DNA from: Streptomyces sp. CB02400
GTDB lineage: Bacteria > Actinomycetota > Actinomycetes > Streptomycetales > Streptomycetaceae
Assembly (NCBI RefSeq): GCF_001905725.1
Contig: NZ_LIWB01000022.1
Span: 1-64,000, forward strand
DNA: 64,000 bases
Direction of reading: 5' to 3'
The notes under the pieces were generated by a model. The model was not told where the DNA came from, made no database searches, and saw only the letters and a list, made by a program, of their open reading frames with translations. The stretch's first letter is position 1. The number at the start of each line of letters is the position of its first letter. Of the stretch, positions 23,892 through 32,655 are shown one piece after another. A program made the translations under genes and the position numbers.

Positions 23892-24847
23892 TGGCCCTCC
23901 TCGAGCAGTGCGTGTCCCCGCTCGATGAGCTGAGCGAGCTGCTTGACATGATCCCCGGCCGGTTCGTGCAGCGGCGGCCGCACCTCCCCCACGTCCAGGC
24001 CGCGCAGGCGTACGCCGGCCCTGACGAGGGAGACGGCGTAACCGCTGCCCCGGTCGCGCAGTTCGACGAACGGCCGGTAGAAGCCGTCGATCAGGCGGTG
24101 CGCGGTGGCCGTGTCGCCGGTGCGGAAGGCCGTGTGGCAGGCGAGGGCGACCTCGGGCGCGAAGCAGAACGCCGCGGACGAGTAGAGGGTGATGCCGATG
24201 CCGCCGTAGGCGGGCTGGGTCAGTTCGGCGGTCGGCAGCCCGTTGAAGTACAGGAAGTCGGCGGGGCCTTCGGCGCGTACGGCGCTGATGATCCGTTGCA
24301 TCAGGTCGAGGTCGCCGAGGCCGTCCTTGAAGCCGACGATCCCTTCCGTGCGGGCCAGTTCGACGACGCTCCCGGGGGTGAAGACGGCGTTGTCGCGCTG
24401 GTAGACGATGACCGGCAGGGAGGTGGCCGCGGCCACCTGCCGGTAGTGCCGCAGCAGTCCCTCCTGCGCGGCGCGCACCAGGTACGGCGGCATCGCGAGC
24501 AGCCCGTCGGCCCCGGCGCGCTCGGCGAGGCGGGCGTAGCGGACCGCGAGCGCGGTGCCGTAGCCGGCGCCCGCGACGACCGGGACGCGTCCCTCGGCGG
24601 CCTCCACTGCGGCCGTCACGCACAGCTCGAACTCCTCCGGCGTCAGCGCGTGGAACTCACCGGTACCGCAGCAGGCGAACACGGCGGCGGCCCCGGCCTC
24701 CACCCCGCGCCGCACATGGAGGCGGTAGGTGTCGAGGTCGACGGAGCCGTCGGGTCCGTAGGCGGTGACCGGGAAGAACAGCGGCCCGCTGGGGACACCG
24801 AGTCGGGCGGCGAGAGGGGCTGGCGTCACAAGCTCTCCCTGGTCCAT
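23888..24847 (-). CDS. kdgD: 5-dehydro-4-deoxyglucarate dehydratase
   Basis: 319-aa DHDPS-family enzyme that converts 5-keto-4-deoxy-glucarate to 2-oxoglutarate semialdehyde with loss of water and CO2 (EC 4.2.1.41). Schiff-base Lys174 in VGFKDGLGD, Tyr149 in VIVYQRDN, GTGEFHAL carboxylate loop and FFPVTAY near the N-terminus are the pattern expected of this subgroup, distinct from DapA. It is divergent from uronate dehydrogenase (25086) across a shared 238-bp promoter region, giving two steps of the oxidative hexuronate pathway. Galactarate/glucarate dehydratase and the semialdehyde dehydrogenase are not in the window. Confidence 0.85.
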   Translation of the reverse strand: MDQGELVTPAPLAARLGVPSGPLFFPVTAYGPDGSVDLDTYRLHVRRGVEAGAAAVFACCGTGEFHALTPEEFELCVTAAVEAAEGRVPVVAGAGYGTALAVRYARLAERAGADGLLAMPPYLVRAAQEGLLRHYRQVAAATSLPVIVYQRDNAVFTPGSVVELARTEGIVGFKDGLGDLDLMQRIISAVRAEGPADFLYFNGLPTAELTQPAYGGIGITLYSSAAFCFAPEVALACHTAFRTGDTATAHRLIDGFYRPFVELRDRGSGYAVSLVRAGVRLRGLDVGEVRPPLHEPAGDHVKQLAQLIERGHALLEEGQ

Positions 24848-24871
24848 ATTCCTGATTCACGTCCACATTCC

Positions 24872-24883
24872 TGAACATGTTCA
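24872..24883. promoter_or_regulatory. TGAACATGTTCA palindrome at the kdgD transcription start
   Basis: A perfect 12-bp palindrome abuts the -10 of the kdgD promoter and would cover its start point, an ideal repressor position. TCCAYATTCCTGA is also repeated directly at 24843-24855 and 24862-24874, overlapping the palindrome. The cognate regulator is not identified. Confidence 0.5.
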
Positions 24884-24912
24884 CGCTAAGACGCCCCGGG
24901 GACCCCGGTCAA
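24883..24912 (-). promoter_or_regulatory. kdgD promoter
   Basis: On the minus strand TTGACC (24912-24907), an 18-bp spacer and TAGCGT (24888-24883) form a housekeeping-type promoter about 35 bp upstream of the kdgD ATG. The facing udh promoter has the same -10 and the same spacer length. Confidence 0.6.
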
Positions 24913-24971
24913 GCACTGCAACCCGTCACACACCAGCGGATTCTTCCGTTCCACAGGAAGTCGCGGAATAC

Positions 24972-25001
24972 TTGACGCGCCGCGCCCCACCTCCTTAGCG
25001 T
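24972..25001 (+). promoter_or_regulatory. udh promoter
   Basis: TTGACG (24972-24977), an 18-bp spacer and TAGCGT (24996-25001) form a housekeeping-type promoter about 85 bp upstream of the udh ATG. It mirrors the kdgD promoter, so both genes may answer to one regulator. Confidence 0.6.
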
Positions 25002-25085
25002 GTCCACGAATATGAATGCCGTGCGCCCATATGTATGGACTCATGGGTACGGGCGACACGGCCGGCGATGCAAGGAGACCCGAGG

Positions 25086-25895
25086 ATGCCCGCTCCCCGC
25101 ACCGTTCTGCTCACCGGCGCCGCCGGTGGCCTCGGCACGCTGATGCGGGGCCTGCTCCCGGACCACGGCTACGACCTGCGCCTGCTCGACCTGCGCCCGA
25201 TCGACGGCGAACCGGACGCGATCGTCGCGGACCTCGCCGACAAGGACGCCGTGCGCGAGGCGGTCCGCGGCGTCGACGCGATCGTCCACCTGGCCGGCAT
25301 CTCCCTGGAAGCCTCGTTCGAGAAGATCCTGAAGGCCAACATCGAGGGCACCTACAACCTGTACGAGGCCGCCCGCGAGGAGGGCGTCAAGCGCATCGTC
25401 TTCGCCTCCTCCAACCACGCCGTCGGCTACACCCCGCGCCCCCGGGGCGACGACCCCCTCATCCCCGTCGACACCCCGCGCCGCCCGGACACCTTCTACG
25501 GCCTGTCCAAGTGCTTCGGCGAGGACCTCGCCCAGCTCTACTGGGACAAGCACGGCATCGAGACCGTCTCCGTGCGCATCGGCTCCTGCTTCCCCGAGCC
25601 GACCAGCGTGCGCATGCTCTCGGTGTGGATGAGCCCCGCCGACGGCGCCCGCCTCTTCCACGCGGCCCTGACCGCCGAGAACGTCGGCCACACCGTCGTC
25701 CACGGCTCCTCCGCCAACACCCGCCTGTGGTGGGACCTCACCTCCGCGCGGGCGCTCGGCTACGAACCGCGGGACGACTCCGAGCCGTACGCCGAGAAGC
25801 TGATCGCCGAGCAGGGCGAGCTGGACCCGGACAACCCGGCGCACGCCGCCCTGGGCGGCCACTTCGTCACCGACCCGCCCATCTGGCCGTACTGA
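25086..25895 (+). CDS. udh: Uronate dehydrogenase
   Basis: 269-aa NAD-dependent short-chain/extended epimerase-type enzyme that oxidises D-galacturonate or D-glucuronate to the aldarolactone. The Rossmann motif GAAGGLG (residues 11-17), catalytic Tyr138-x3-Lys142 (YGLSK) and especially RIGSCFPEP (164-172) match bacterial uronate dehydrogenases, which have this RIGSC segment. ATG 25086 follows AAGGAG; upstream in-frame GTG/ATG codons lack one. With kdgD on the opposite strand it forms the oxidative route from pectin-derived uronic acid to 2-oxoglutarate, complementing the extracellular lyases at 3-14 kb. Confidence 0.88.
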   Translation: MPAPRTVLLTGAAGGLGTLMRGLLPDHGYDLRLLDLRPIDGEPDAIVADLADKDAVREAVRGVDAIVHLAGISLEASFEKILKANIEGTYNLYEAAREEGVKRIVFASSNHAVGYTPRPRGDDPLIPVDTPRRPDTFYGLSKCFGEDLAQLYWDKHGIETVSVRIGSCFPEPTSVRMLSVWMSPADGARLFHAALTAENVGHTVVHGSSANTRLWWDLTSARALGYEPRDDSEPYAEKLIAEQGELDPDNPAHAALGGHFVTDPPIWPY

Positions 25896-26172
25896 CGACA
25901 GCACTCCGGCGGGAAATCGACGCGTCCCACGGCGGGCGGGCACCGAACGGGCCCGCCCGCCGTCGTATGCGGGCATCCGCGCTGCCCGCTCCCACCCGTT
26001 CCCCCGCGCCCTCCCAGGTCCGGGCCGGGCACGGCGCGAGCCGAACGGGCACAACCGGGCAGGAACGGGCCCGCAACAGACCTGGTCAGCAGCGAAAGCC
26101 CGCTGTACAACTTCCTGCATGGGTCCCACCGGGCCCGAACGGGCAGCGAGATCAGGAAGCGGGTGTCCGGCC

Positions 26173-26943
26173 ATGAGCCACAGGACGGCCGAAGAGCGCC
26201 AGCGGGAGATCGTACGGGTGGCGCGCACCACCGGCGCGGTCGACGTCAGCGCGCTCGCCGCCGAACTGGGCGTGGCCAAGGAGACCGTACGGCGGGACCT
26301 GCGCGCCCTGGAGGACCACGGCCTGGTGCGCCGTACCCACGGCGGCGCCTATCCCGTGGAGAGCGCCGGCTTCGAGACGACGCTCGCCTTCCGCGCCACC
26401 AGCCACGTCCCCGAGAAGCGCAGGGTCGCGACCGCCGCGGCCGAGCTGATCGGGGACGCCGAGACGGTCTTCGTCGACGAGGGCTTCACCCCGCAGCTCA
26501 TCGCCGAGGCCCTGCCCACCGACCGGCCCCTCACCGTGGTCACCGCCTCCCTGCCGGTCGCGGGCGCGCTCGCGGAGACCGGCACCGCGTCCGTCCTGCT
26601 GCTCGGCGGCCGGGTCCGCCCCGGCACCCTCGCCACCGTCGACCACTGGACGACGAAGATGCTCTCCGGTTTCGTCATCGACCTGGCGTTCATCGGCGCC
26701 AACGGGATCTCCCGCGAACACGGACTGACCACGCCCGACCCTGCGGTCAGCGAGGTCAAGGCACAGGCGGTGCGGGCCTCCCGCCGGGTGGTGTTCGCGG
26801 GCGTCCACACCAAGTTCGGGGCGGTCAGCTTCTGCCAGTTCGCCGAGATCGGCGCGCTGGAGGCGATCGTCACGAGCACCCTGCTCCCGGCGGCCGAGGC
26901 CCACCGCTACTCCCTGCTGGGGCCGCAGGTCATCCGGGTCTGA
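26173..26943 (+). CDS. DeoR-family transcriptional regulator
   Basis: 256-aa DeoR regulator: N-terminal winged helix (EERQREIVRVARTTGAVDVSALAAELGVAKETVRRDLRALE) and C-terminal sugar-phosphate-sensing domain (VFVDEGFTP, LLGGRVRPGTLA, AFIGANGIS). ATG 26173 is chosen as the start nearest the family's usual N-terminus; AGGAAG is upstream but at a long distance. It precedes a polyol ABC transporter/dehydrogenase operon by 103 bp and is its likely regulator. The 277 bp between udh and this gene show no gene, only GC-rich sequence rich in GGGC. Confidence 0.9.
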   Translation: MSHRTAEERQREIVRVARTTGAVDVSALAAELGVAKETVRRDLRALEDHGLVRRTHGGAYPVESAGFETTLAFRATSHVPEKRRVATAAAELIGDAETVFVDEGFTPQLIAEALPTDRPLTVVTASLPVAGALAETGTASVLLLGGRVRPGTLATVDHWTTKMLSGFVIDLAFIGANGISREHGLTTPDPAVSEVKAQAVRASRRVVFAGVHTKFGAVSFCQFAEIGALEAIVTSTLLPAAEAHRYSLLGPQVIRV

Positions 26944-27046
26944 AGAAGATCAGATCAGCACACCGTCGCACGTCCCCTCCGGGCCGAGCCATGCCGGGTG
27001 ACGCCCGCTGTCTCCCCATACCACCCGCCTTGTCGAGGAGTGATCC

Positions 27047-28420
27047 ATGCAAACCCAGAGCCGACGGAGGCCGCCGCGAGCCGCACTCGCCGCGGTCGCC
27101 GCAGGGACGCTGCTCGCCCCGCTGCTCTCCGGCTGCTGGGTCGGAGCGGGCGGGGCCGGATCCGGCGGTGACTCCATCAACGTCCTGATGGTCAACAACC
27201 CGCAGATGGTCGAGTTGCAGAAGCTGACCGCCGACCACTTCACCAAGGACACCGGCATCGAGGTCAACTTCACCGTGCTGCCGGAGAACGACGTCCGCGA
27301 CAAGATCAGCCAGGACTTCGCCAACCAGGCCGGCCAGTACGACGTGGCCACCCTGTCCAACTACGAGATCCCCATCTACGCCCGCAACGGCTGGCTGAAG
27401 GAGATGGACTCCTACGTCGCCGAGGACCCGGACTACGACCAGCAGGACGTCCTCGAACCGATGCGCCGGTCCCTCACCGGCGACGACGGCAAGCTCTACG
27501 GCCAGCCCTTCTACGGCGAGTCGTCCTTCCTGATGTACCGCAAGGACATCTTCGACAGGGAGGGCCTGGAGATGCCCGCCGACCCCACCTGGCAGCAGGT
27601 CGCCGACCTCGCCGCCGAACTCGACGGGGCCGAACCGGGCATGAAGGGCATCTGTCTGCGCGGACTGCCCGGCTGGGGCGAGATCATGGCCCCGCTGACC
27701 ACCGTGGTGAACACCTTCGGCGGCACCTGGTTCGACGAGGACTGGAACGCGAGGCTCGACTCCCCCGAGTGGCAGAAGGCGACGAAGTTCTATGTCGACC
27801 TGGTCCGCGAGCACGGCGAGTCCGGCGCCCCGCAGGCCGGCTTCGCCGAGTGCCTCAACAACATGACCCAGGGCAAGGTCGCCATGTGGTACGACGCCAC
27901 CTCCGCGGCCGGCTCCCTGGAGGCCGACGGCTCCCCCGTCAAGGGCAAGGTCGGCTACGCCCCCGCCCCCGTCGAGAAGACCGAGTCCTCCGGCTGGCTC
28001 TACACCTGGGCCTGGGGCATCCAGGACGCCTCCCGCAACCCCGACAACGCCTGGAAGTTCGTCTCCTGGGCCTCCAGCAAGGAGTACGAGCAGCTCGTCG
28101 GCGACGAGATCGGCTGGTCCAACATCCCGGCCGGCAAGCGCGCCTCCACCTACGACAACCCCGACTACCGCGCGGAGGCCGCCGCCTTCCAGGAGATGAC
28201 CAAGGAGGCCATCGCACAGGCCCGGCCCGACGACCCCGGCGTCCAGCCCCGCCCGGCGCCCGGCATCCAGTTCGTCGGCATCCCCGAGTTCACCGATCTC
28301 GGCACCAAGGTCTCCCAGGAGATCAGCGCGGCCATCGCCGGACGCCAGTCCGTCGAATCGGCCCTGAAGAAGTCCCAGCAGCTCGCAGAAGAGATCTCCG
28401 AGGAGTACGAGGGACGATGA
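27047..28420 (+). CDS. Polyol/sugar ABC transporter solute-binding lipoprotein
   Basis: 457-aa extracellular binding lipoprotein, with CGAGGAGTG upstream of ATG. Signal peptide and lipobox LLSGC are clear. The mature protein (INVLMVNNPQM, DVATLSNYEIPIYARNGWL, YTWAWGIQDASRNPDNAWKFVSWASSKEYEQL) resembles SmoE/MtlE-type sorbitol-mannitol binding proteins. First of four genes joined by ATGA overlaps: binding protein, two permeases, Zn dehydrogenase. A polyol ligand is inferred from these similarities. Confidence 0.9.
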   Translation: MQTQSRRRPPRAALAAVAAGTLLAPLLSGCWVGAGGAGSGGDSINVLMVNNPQMVELQKLTADHFTKDTGIEVNFTVLPENDVRDKISQDFANQAGQYDVATLSNYEIPIYARNGWLKEMDSYVAEDPDYDQQDVLEPMRRSLTGDDGKLYGQPFYGESSFLMYRKDIFDREGLEMPADPTWQQVADLAAELDGAEPGMKGICLRGLPGWGEIMAPLTTVVNTFGGTWFDEDWNARLDSPEWQKATKFYVDLVREHGESGAPQAGFAECLNNMTQGKVAMWYDATSAAGSLEADGSPVKGKVGYAPAPVEKTESSGWLYTWAWGIQDASRNPDNAWKFVSWASSKEYEQLVGDEIGWSNIPAGKRASTYDNPDYRAEAAAFQEMTKEAIAQARPDDPGVQPRPAPGIQFVGIPEFTDLGTKVSQEISAAIAGRQSVESALKKSQQLAEEISEEYEGR

Positions 28421-29358
28421 CCGCCACGACAACGGCCCCCGCGGCCGCACCGGAAACACGCTCCGCCCCTCGCCGGCCCTCCGCCCGGCTCCGCGCGTGG
28501 GCCACCCGCGCCCCGCTGCTGCCCGCCCTGATCTTCATGATCGTGGTCACCCAGCTGCCCTTCGTGGCGACCCTGGTGATCTCCTTCTTCGACTGGAACT
28601 CCCTCTACCCCGACGCCCGCAGCTTCGCCGGCTTCGAGAACTACCAGGAGGTCCTCACCGACGCGGCCCTGCGCAAGTCCGTCTGGACGACGATCCTGCT
28701 GACCGTGGCGGTCGTCCTGGCCAGCCTGGTCCTCGGACTGCTCCTCGCCCTCCTCCTGGACCGGAGGTTCCGCGGCCGGGGCATCGTGCGCACCCTGCTC
28801 ATCGCCCCGTTCCTGGTGGTCCCGGTGGCGGCGGCCCTGCTGTGGAAACACGTCCTCTACAACCCCGAGTACGGCCTCCTCAACGGCCTGCTGCACTACG
28901 TCGGCGGCCCGCAACCCGACTGGATCTCGAACACCCCGCTGCTGGCGGTGGAGGCCTCACTGGTGTGGCAGTGGACCCCGTTCATGATGCTGATCCTGCT
29001 CGCCGGACTGCAGAGCCGGGACCAGCAGCAGATCGAGGCCGCCCGCGTCGACGGCGCGAGCGACTGGCAGATCTTCGTCCACCTCACCCTGCCCCACCTG
29101 CGCCGCTACCTCGAACTGGGCGCCCTGCTCGGCTCGATCTACATCGTGCAGAACTTCGACGCGGTCTTCACCATCACCTCCGGCGGCCTCGGCACCGCCA
29201 ACCTGCCCTACACCGTCTACCAGACCTTCTACCAGGCCCACGAGAACGGCCTCGCCTCGGCCGCCGGCGTCCTGGTCGTCATCGGCTCCATCATCATCGC
29301 GACCTTCGCCCTGCGCGTGGTGTCGTCCCTGTTCCGCGAGGAGGTGTCCCGCGCATGA
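28417..29358 (+). CDS. Polyol/sugar ABC transporter permease
   Basis: 313-aa six-helix permease of the MalF type (SmoF/MtlF-like). The EAA loop is IEAARVDGASDWQIFVHLTLP. The ATG at 28417 overlaps the binding-protein stop (ATGA). Works with the permease at 29355 and an ATPase not in the cluster, probably a shared MsiK-type protein. Confidence 0.92.
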   Translation: MTATTTAPAAAPETRSAPRRPSARLRAWATRAPLLPALIFMIVVTQLPFVATLVISFFDWNSLYPDARSFAGFENYQEVLTDAALRKSVWTTILLTVAVVLASLVLGLLLALLLDRRFRGRGIVRTLLIAPFLVVPVAAALLWKHVLYNPEYGLLNGLLHYVGGPQPDWISNTPLLAVEASLVWQWTPFMMLILLAGLQSRDQQQIEAARVDGASDWQIFVHLTLPHLRRYLELGALLGSIYIVQNFDAVFTITSGGLGTANLPYTVYQTFYQAHENGLASAAGVLVVIGSIIIATFALRVVSSLFREEVSRA

Positions 29359-30206
29359 GCAGCATCGCCGTACGCACCCGCGGCCGGTTCCGCGGCGGAG
29401 CGGGTCTCGGCCTGGTCGCCTGGCTGGCCGGCATCGTGTTCTTCCTGCCCATCGCCTGGATGGCGCTGACGTCCTTCCACTCCGAGACGGACGCGGCCAC
29501 CAACCCGCCGTCCTTCACCGCCGCCCTCACCCTCGACGGCTACCGCGAGTTCTTCGGCGCGGGCGGCGGCGCCAGCCCCTGGCCGGCGCTGATCAACTCG
29601 GCGGTGGCGTCGATCGTGTCGACCCTGTTCGTCCTGGTCCTGGCGCTGCCCGCCGCGTACGCCCTGTCCATCCGCCCGGTGAGGAAGTGGACGGACGTCC
29701 TGTTCTTCTTCCTCTCCACCAAGATGCTGCCCGTGGTGGCCGGCCTGCTGCCGATCTACCTGTTCGCCAAGAACGCCGGGATGCTCGACAACATCTGGCT
29801 GCTGGTCGTCCTCTACACCTCCATGAACCTGCCGATCGCGGTGTGGATGATGCAGTCCTTCCTGGCCGAGGTCCCGGTCGCGATCATCGAGGCGGCCCGG
29901 GTGGACGGCGCGAAGCTGCCCACGATCCTGGTACGGGTGGTCGCCCCGATCGCCCTCCCCGGCATCGCCGCGACCTCCCTCATCTGCTTCATCTTCAGCT
30001 GGAACGAACTGCTCTTCGCCCGGGTCCTGACGGGCGTGGTCGCCGAGACCGCCCCCGTCTTCCTGACCGGCTTCATCACCAGCCAGGGCCTGTTCCTGGC
30101 CAAGGTGTGCGCCGCGTCGCTCGTCATCTCCCTGCCGGTGCTCGCCGCGGGGTTCGCCGCCCAGGACAAACTCGTCCAGGGCCTGTCGTTGGGAGCCGTG
30201 AAATGA
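29355..30206 (+). CDS. Polyol/sugar ABC transporter permease
   Basis: 283-aa six-helix permease of the MalG type (SmoG/MtlG-like). EAA loop IEAARVDGAKLPTILVRVVAP; a conserved SWNELLFARVLTG segment follows. Both ends overlap neighbours by ATGA, so it is coupled to the first permease and to the dehydrogenase gene. Confidence 0.92.
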   Translation: MSSIAVRTRGRFRGGAGLGLVAWLAGIVFFLPIAWMALTSFHSETDAATNPPSFTAALTLDGYREFFGAGGGASPWPALINSAVASIVSTLFVLVLALPAAYALSIRPVRKWTDVLFFFLSTKMLPVVAGLLPIYLFAKNAGMLDNIWLLVVLYTSMNLPIAVWMMQSFLAEVPVAIIEAARVDGAKLPTILVRVVAPIALPGIAATSLICFIFSWNELLFARVLTGVVAETAPVFLTGFITSQGLFLAKVCAASLVISLPVLAAGFAAQDKLVQGLSLGAVK

Positions 30207-31192
30207 AGGCCGCCGTCATCGAGTCCGTGGGCAAGGCCGTCGTCGCCGAGGTCCCGGACCCGACGCCAGGGCCGCGCGACGTCGTCGTCGAGGTCGCCGC
30301 GTGCGGGCTGTGCGGCACGGACCTGCACATCCTCCAGGGCGAGTTCGCGCCGAAGCTGCCGATCGTGCCGGGGCACGAGTTCGCCGGCGAGGTGGTCGGC
30401 GTCGGCGCCCAGGTCACGGAGGTGTCGCTCGGCGACCGGGTCGCGGTGGACCCCTCCCTGTACTGCTACGAGTGCCGCTACTGCCGTACCGGCCACAACA
30501 ACCTCTGCGAGCGCTGGGCCGCGATCGGCGTCACCACGGCGGGCGGCGCGGCCCGGTACGCGGTGGCGCCGGTGGCGAACTGCGTGAAGCTGCCGGAGCA
30601 CGTACGGACCCAGGACGCGGCGCTGATCGAACCGCTGTCGTGCGCGGTGCGCGGCTACGACGTGCTCCAGTCCCGTCTCGGCGCTCACGTCCTGATCTAC
30701 GGGTCGGGGACCATGGGCCTGATGATGCTGGAACTGGCGAAGCGGACCGGTGCGGCGAGTGTGGACATGGTGGACCTGAATCCGGCGCGGCTGGAGACGG
30801 CGCGGGGGTTGGGTGTCTCCGCGTCGGCGGCGTCGCCGGACGAGCTGGACCGGCCCCAGGGGTGGGATCTCGTCATCGACGCGACGGGGAACGCGGCGGC
30901 GATCCAGGACGGGCTGGGGCGGGTGGCGAAGGCGGGTACGTTCCTCCAGTTCGGAGTGGCGGACTACGCGACGCGGGTGACGATCGATCCGTACCGGATC
31001 TACAACCAGGAGATCACGATCACGGGGTCCATGGCCGTGCTGCACAGCTACGAGCGGGCGGCGGAGCTCTTCGCGGGGGGTGTCCTGGACCCGGACGTCT
31101 TCATCAGCGACCGCCTTCCCCTGGAGCAGTATCCGCAGGCGCTGGAGCAGTTCGCGGCGGGGGTGGGGCGGAAGATCGTGGTGGTGCCGTAG
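30203..31192 (+). CDS. Zinc-dependent polyol/alcohol dehydrogenase
   Basis: 329-aa medium-chain dehydrogenase. Catalytic Zn ligands are in CGLCGTDLH and PGHEFAGE. The structural Zn lobe carries four Cys in CYECRYCRTGHNNLC. The Rossmann motif is YGSGTMGLM. It is similar to sorbitol/L-iditol or threonine dehydrogenases. Last gene of the DeoR-linked operon, overlapping the permease stop, so it should oxidise the imported polyol to a ketose. A 24-bp perfect hairpin terminator follows. Confidence 0.9.
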   Translation: MKAAVIESVGKAVVAEVPDPTPGPRDVVVEVAACGLCGTDLHILQGEFAPKLPIVPGHEFAGEVVGVGAQVTEVSLGDRVAVDPSLYCYECRYCRTGHNNLCERWAAIGVTTAGGAARYAVAPVANCVKLPEHVRTQDAALIEPLSCAVRGYDVLQSRLGAHVLIYGSGTMGLMMLELAKRTGAASVDMVDLNPARLETARGLGVSASAASPDELDRPQGWDLVIDATGNAAAIQDGLGRVAKAGTFLQFGVADYATRVTIDPYRIYNQEITITGSMAVLHSYERAAELFAGGVLDPDVFISDRLPLEQYPQALEQFAAGVGRKIVVVP

Positions 31193-31251
31193 GGGTTTTT
31201 CGCCCCCGCCGCCCCTTCCCGTCCCGAACCTGGGGCTCCGCCCCAGACCTC

Positions 31252-31304
31252 GCTCCTCGAACGCCGGAGAGGCTGAGATTCAGCCTCTCCGGCGTTCGAG
31301 GAGC
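31252..31304. terminator. Strong intrinsic terminator hairpin
   Basis: Arms of 24 bases (31252-31275 and 31281-31304) are perfectly complementary around the loop AGATT. It ends the polyol operon ahead of the terD-like gene. Strings of this type are frequent in Streptomyces intergenic regions and usually lack a T-tract. Confidence 0.85.
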
Positions 31305-31427
31305 GGGGGTTCCGGGGGCAGCGCCCCCGGGATGGGACGGGTAAGGGCGGCGGGGGCGAGGAAAATCCACTGGTCCGATCGGGCCGAGGTAAGGGAACGG
31401 TAAAACGCCCCCGCTCGTTCACCCGGC

Positions 31428-32612
31428 ATGACCGCAATGACCCCCGGCTCGAACATCCCTCTCCCCACCGCCCGCGTGACGGTGGACGTCGCCGCCCCCG
31501 TGCGCCTCGACGTATCGGGCCTCCTGCTCACCGCCGACGGCAAGGTGCGCTCCGACGACGACTTCATCTTCTACAACCAGCCCACCGGCCCAGGCGTGAC
31601 CTACCGGTCCGGCGGCGGCACCGCCCCCGACGCCATCACGGTCGACACCACAGCCGTACCCCCCGGCATCGAGAAGATCGTCGTCACCGCCAGCCCCGAC
31701 GCCGCCGGCCAGACCTTCCAGGGCATCGAGCCCACCGCCACCCTCCGCAACGCGGACGACAACGCGGTCCTGGCCACCTTCACACCCCCGGCCCTCGGTA
31801 CCGAAACGGCCCTGGTGGTCGTCGAGATCTACCTGCGCAACGGCGCCTGGAAGGCCCGCGCCGTCGGCCAGGGCTACGCCAACGGCCTGGCCGGCATCGC
31901 CACCGACTTCGGCGTCACGGTCGAGGAACCGGCCGCCGCCCCGCCCCAGCCGGCGGCCGCCCCGCAGGCACCCCCCATGCCGACCAACGCCCCCGCCGCA
32001 CCCCCGGCCCCGCCCGCCCCCGCCCCCGGCACCGGGAAGATCAACCTCGACAAGGGCCGGGTCAGTCTCCAGAAGAACCAGACCGTCTCCCTGATCAAGG
32101 GCGGCCAGCCGCTGCTGTCCCAGGTCAAGATGGGCCTCGGCTGGGAGCCGGCCTACCGCGGCAAGGACATCGACCTCGACGCCTCGGTCATCGCCTACGG
32201 CCCGCAGCGCAACCACATCGACAGCTGCTACTTCGGCAAGCTCCAGATCGTGAACGGCGCGATCCGCCACTCCGGCGACAACCTCACCGGCGAGGGCGGC
32301 GGGGACGACGAGGTGATCACCGTCGACCTCGGCCGGCTCCCCATGGACGTCACCGGCCTGGTCTTCACGGTCAACTCCTTCTCCGGCCAGAAGTTCACCG
32401 AGGTCGCCAAGGCGTACTGCCGCCTGCTGGACGCCACCACGGGCGAGGAACTGGTCCGCTTCGACCTCACCAGCGCCGAACCGCAGACGGGCGTGATGAT
32501 GGCGAAGCTGATCCGCCAGTTCTCCGGCGAGTGGGAGATGACCGCGATGGGCGACTTCGTGAAGTCCCGCACCGTACGGGGGATGGTGAAGCCGGCCGCC
32601 CAGGCGCTGTAA
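31428..32612 (+). CDS. Tandem TerD-domain protein
   Basis: 394-aa cytosolic protein with two TerD-type calcium-binding beta-sandwich domains. Domain 1 is residues about 10-165 (SDDDFIFYNQP, VVVVEIYLRNGAWKARAVGQGYANGLAGIATDFGV). A Pro/Ala linker covers about 168-200. Domain 2 is about 203-390 (GLGWEP, IDLDASVIAYG, DDEVITVDLGRLP). DDDFIFYNQ and DGD/DDE acidic motifs are typical of tellurite-resistance/stress TerD proteins. ATG 31428 is used; ATG 31437 is equally possible since neither has a clear ribosome-binding site. Confidence 0.88.
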   Translation: MTAMTPGSNIPLPTARVTVDVAAPVRLDVSGLLLTADGKVRSDDDFIFYNQPTGPGVTYRSGGGTAPDAITVDTTAVPPGIEKIVVTASPDAAGQTFQGIEPTATLRNADDNAVLATFTPPALGTETALVVVEIYLRNGAWKARAVGQGYANGLAGIATDFGVTVEEPAAAPPQPAAAPQAPPMPTNAPAAPPAPPAPAPGTGKINLDKGRVSLQKNQTVSLIKGGQPLLSQVKMGLGWEPAYRGKDIDLDASVIAYGPQRNHIDSCYFGKLQIVNGAIRHSGDNLTGEGGGDDEVITVDLGRLPMDVTGLVFTVNSFSGQKFTEVAKAYCRLLDATTGEELVRFDLTSAEPQTGVMMAKLIRQFSGEWEMTAMGDFVKSRTVRGMVKPAAQAL

Positions 32613-32630
32613 CCACTCCCTCAAGCCGCC

Positions 32631-32655
32631 GGGCGCCCCCGCTCAGGGGGCGCCC
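32631..32655. terminator. Bidirectional terminator between convergent genes
   Basis: A perfect 10-bp stem (GGGCGCCCCC / GGGGGCGCCC) with loop GCTCA sits between the TerD gene and the TetR gene. The right arm overlaps the TetR stop and last codons. Confidence 0.8.

Noticed and set aside
31417..31427. GTTCACCCGGC directly before the tandem TerD start, identical to a PHO-box unit
   Set aside because: Only one 11-base unit is present; the preceding 11 bases do not match, and it would overlap the translation start.
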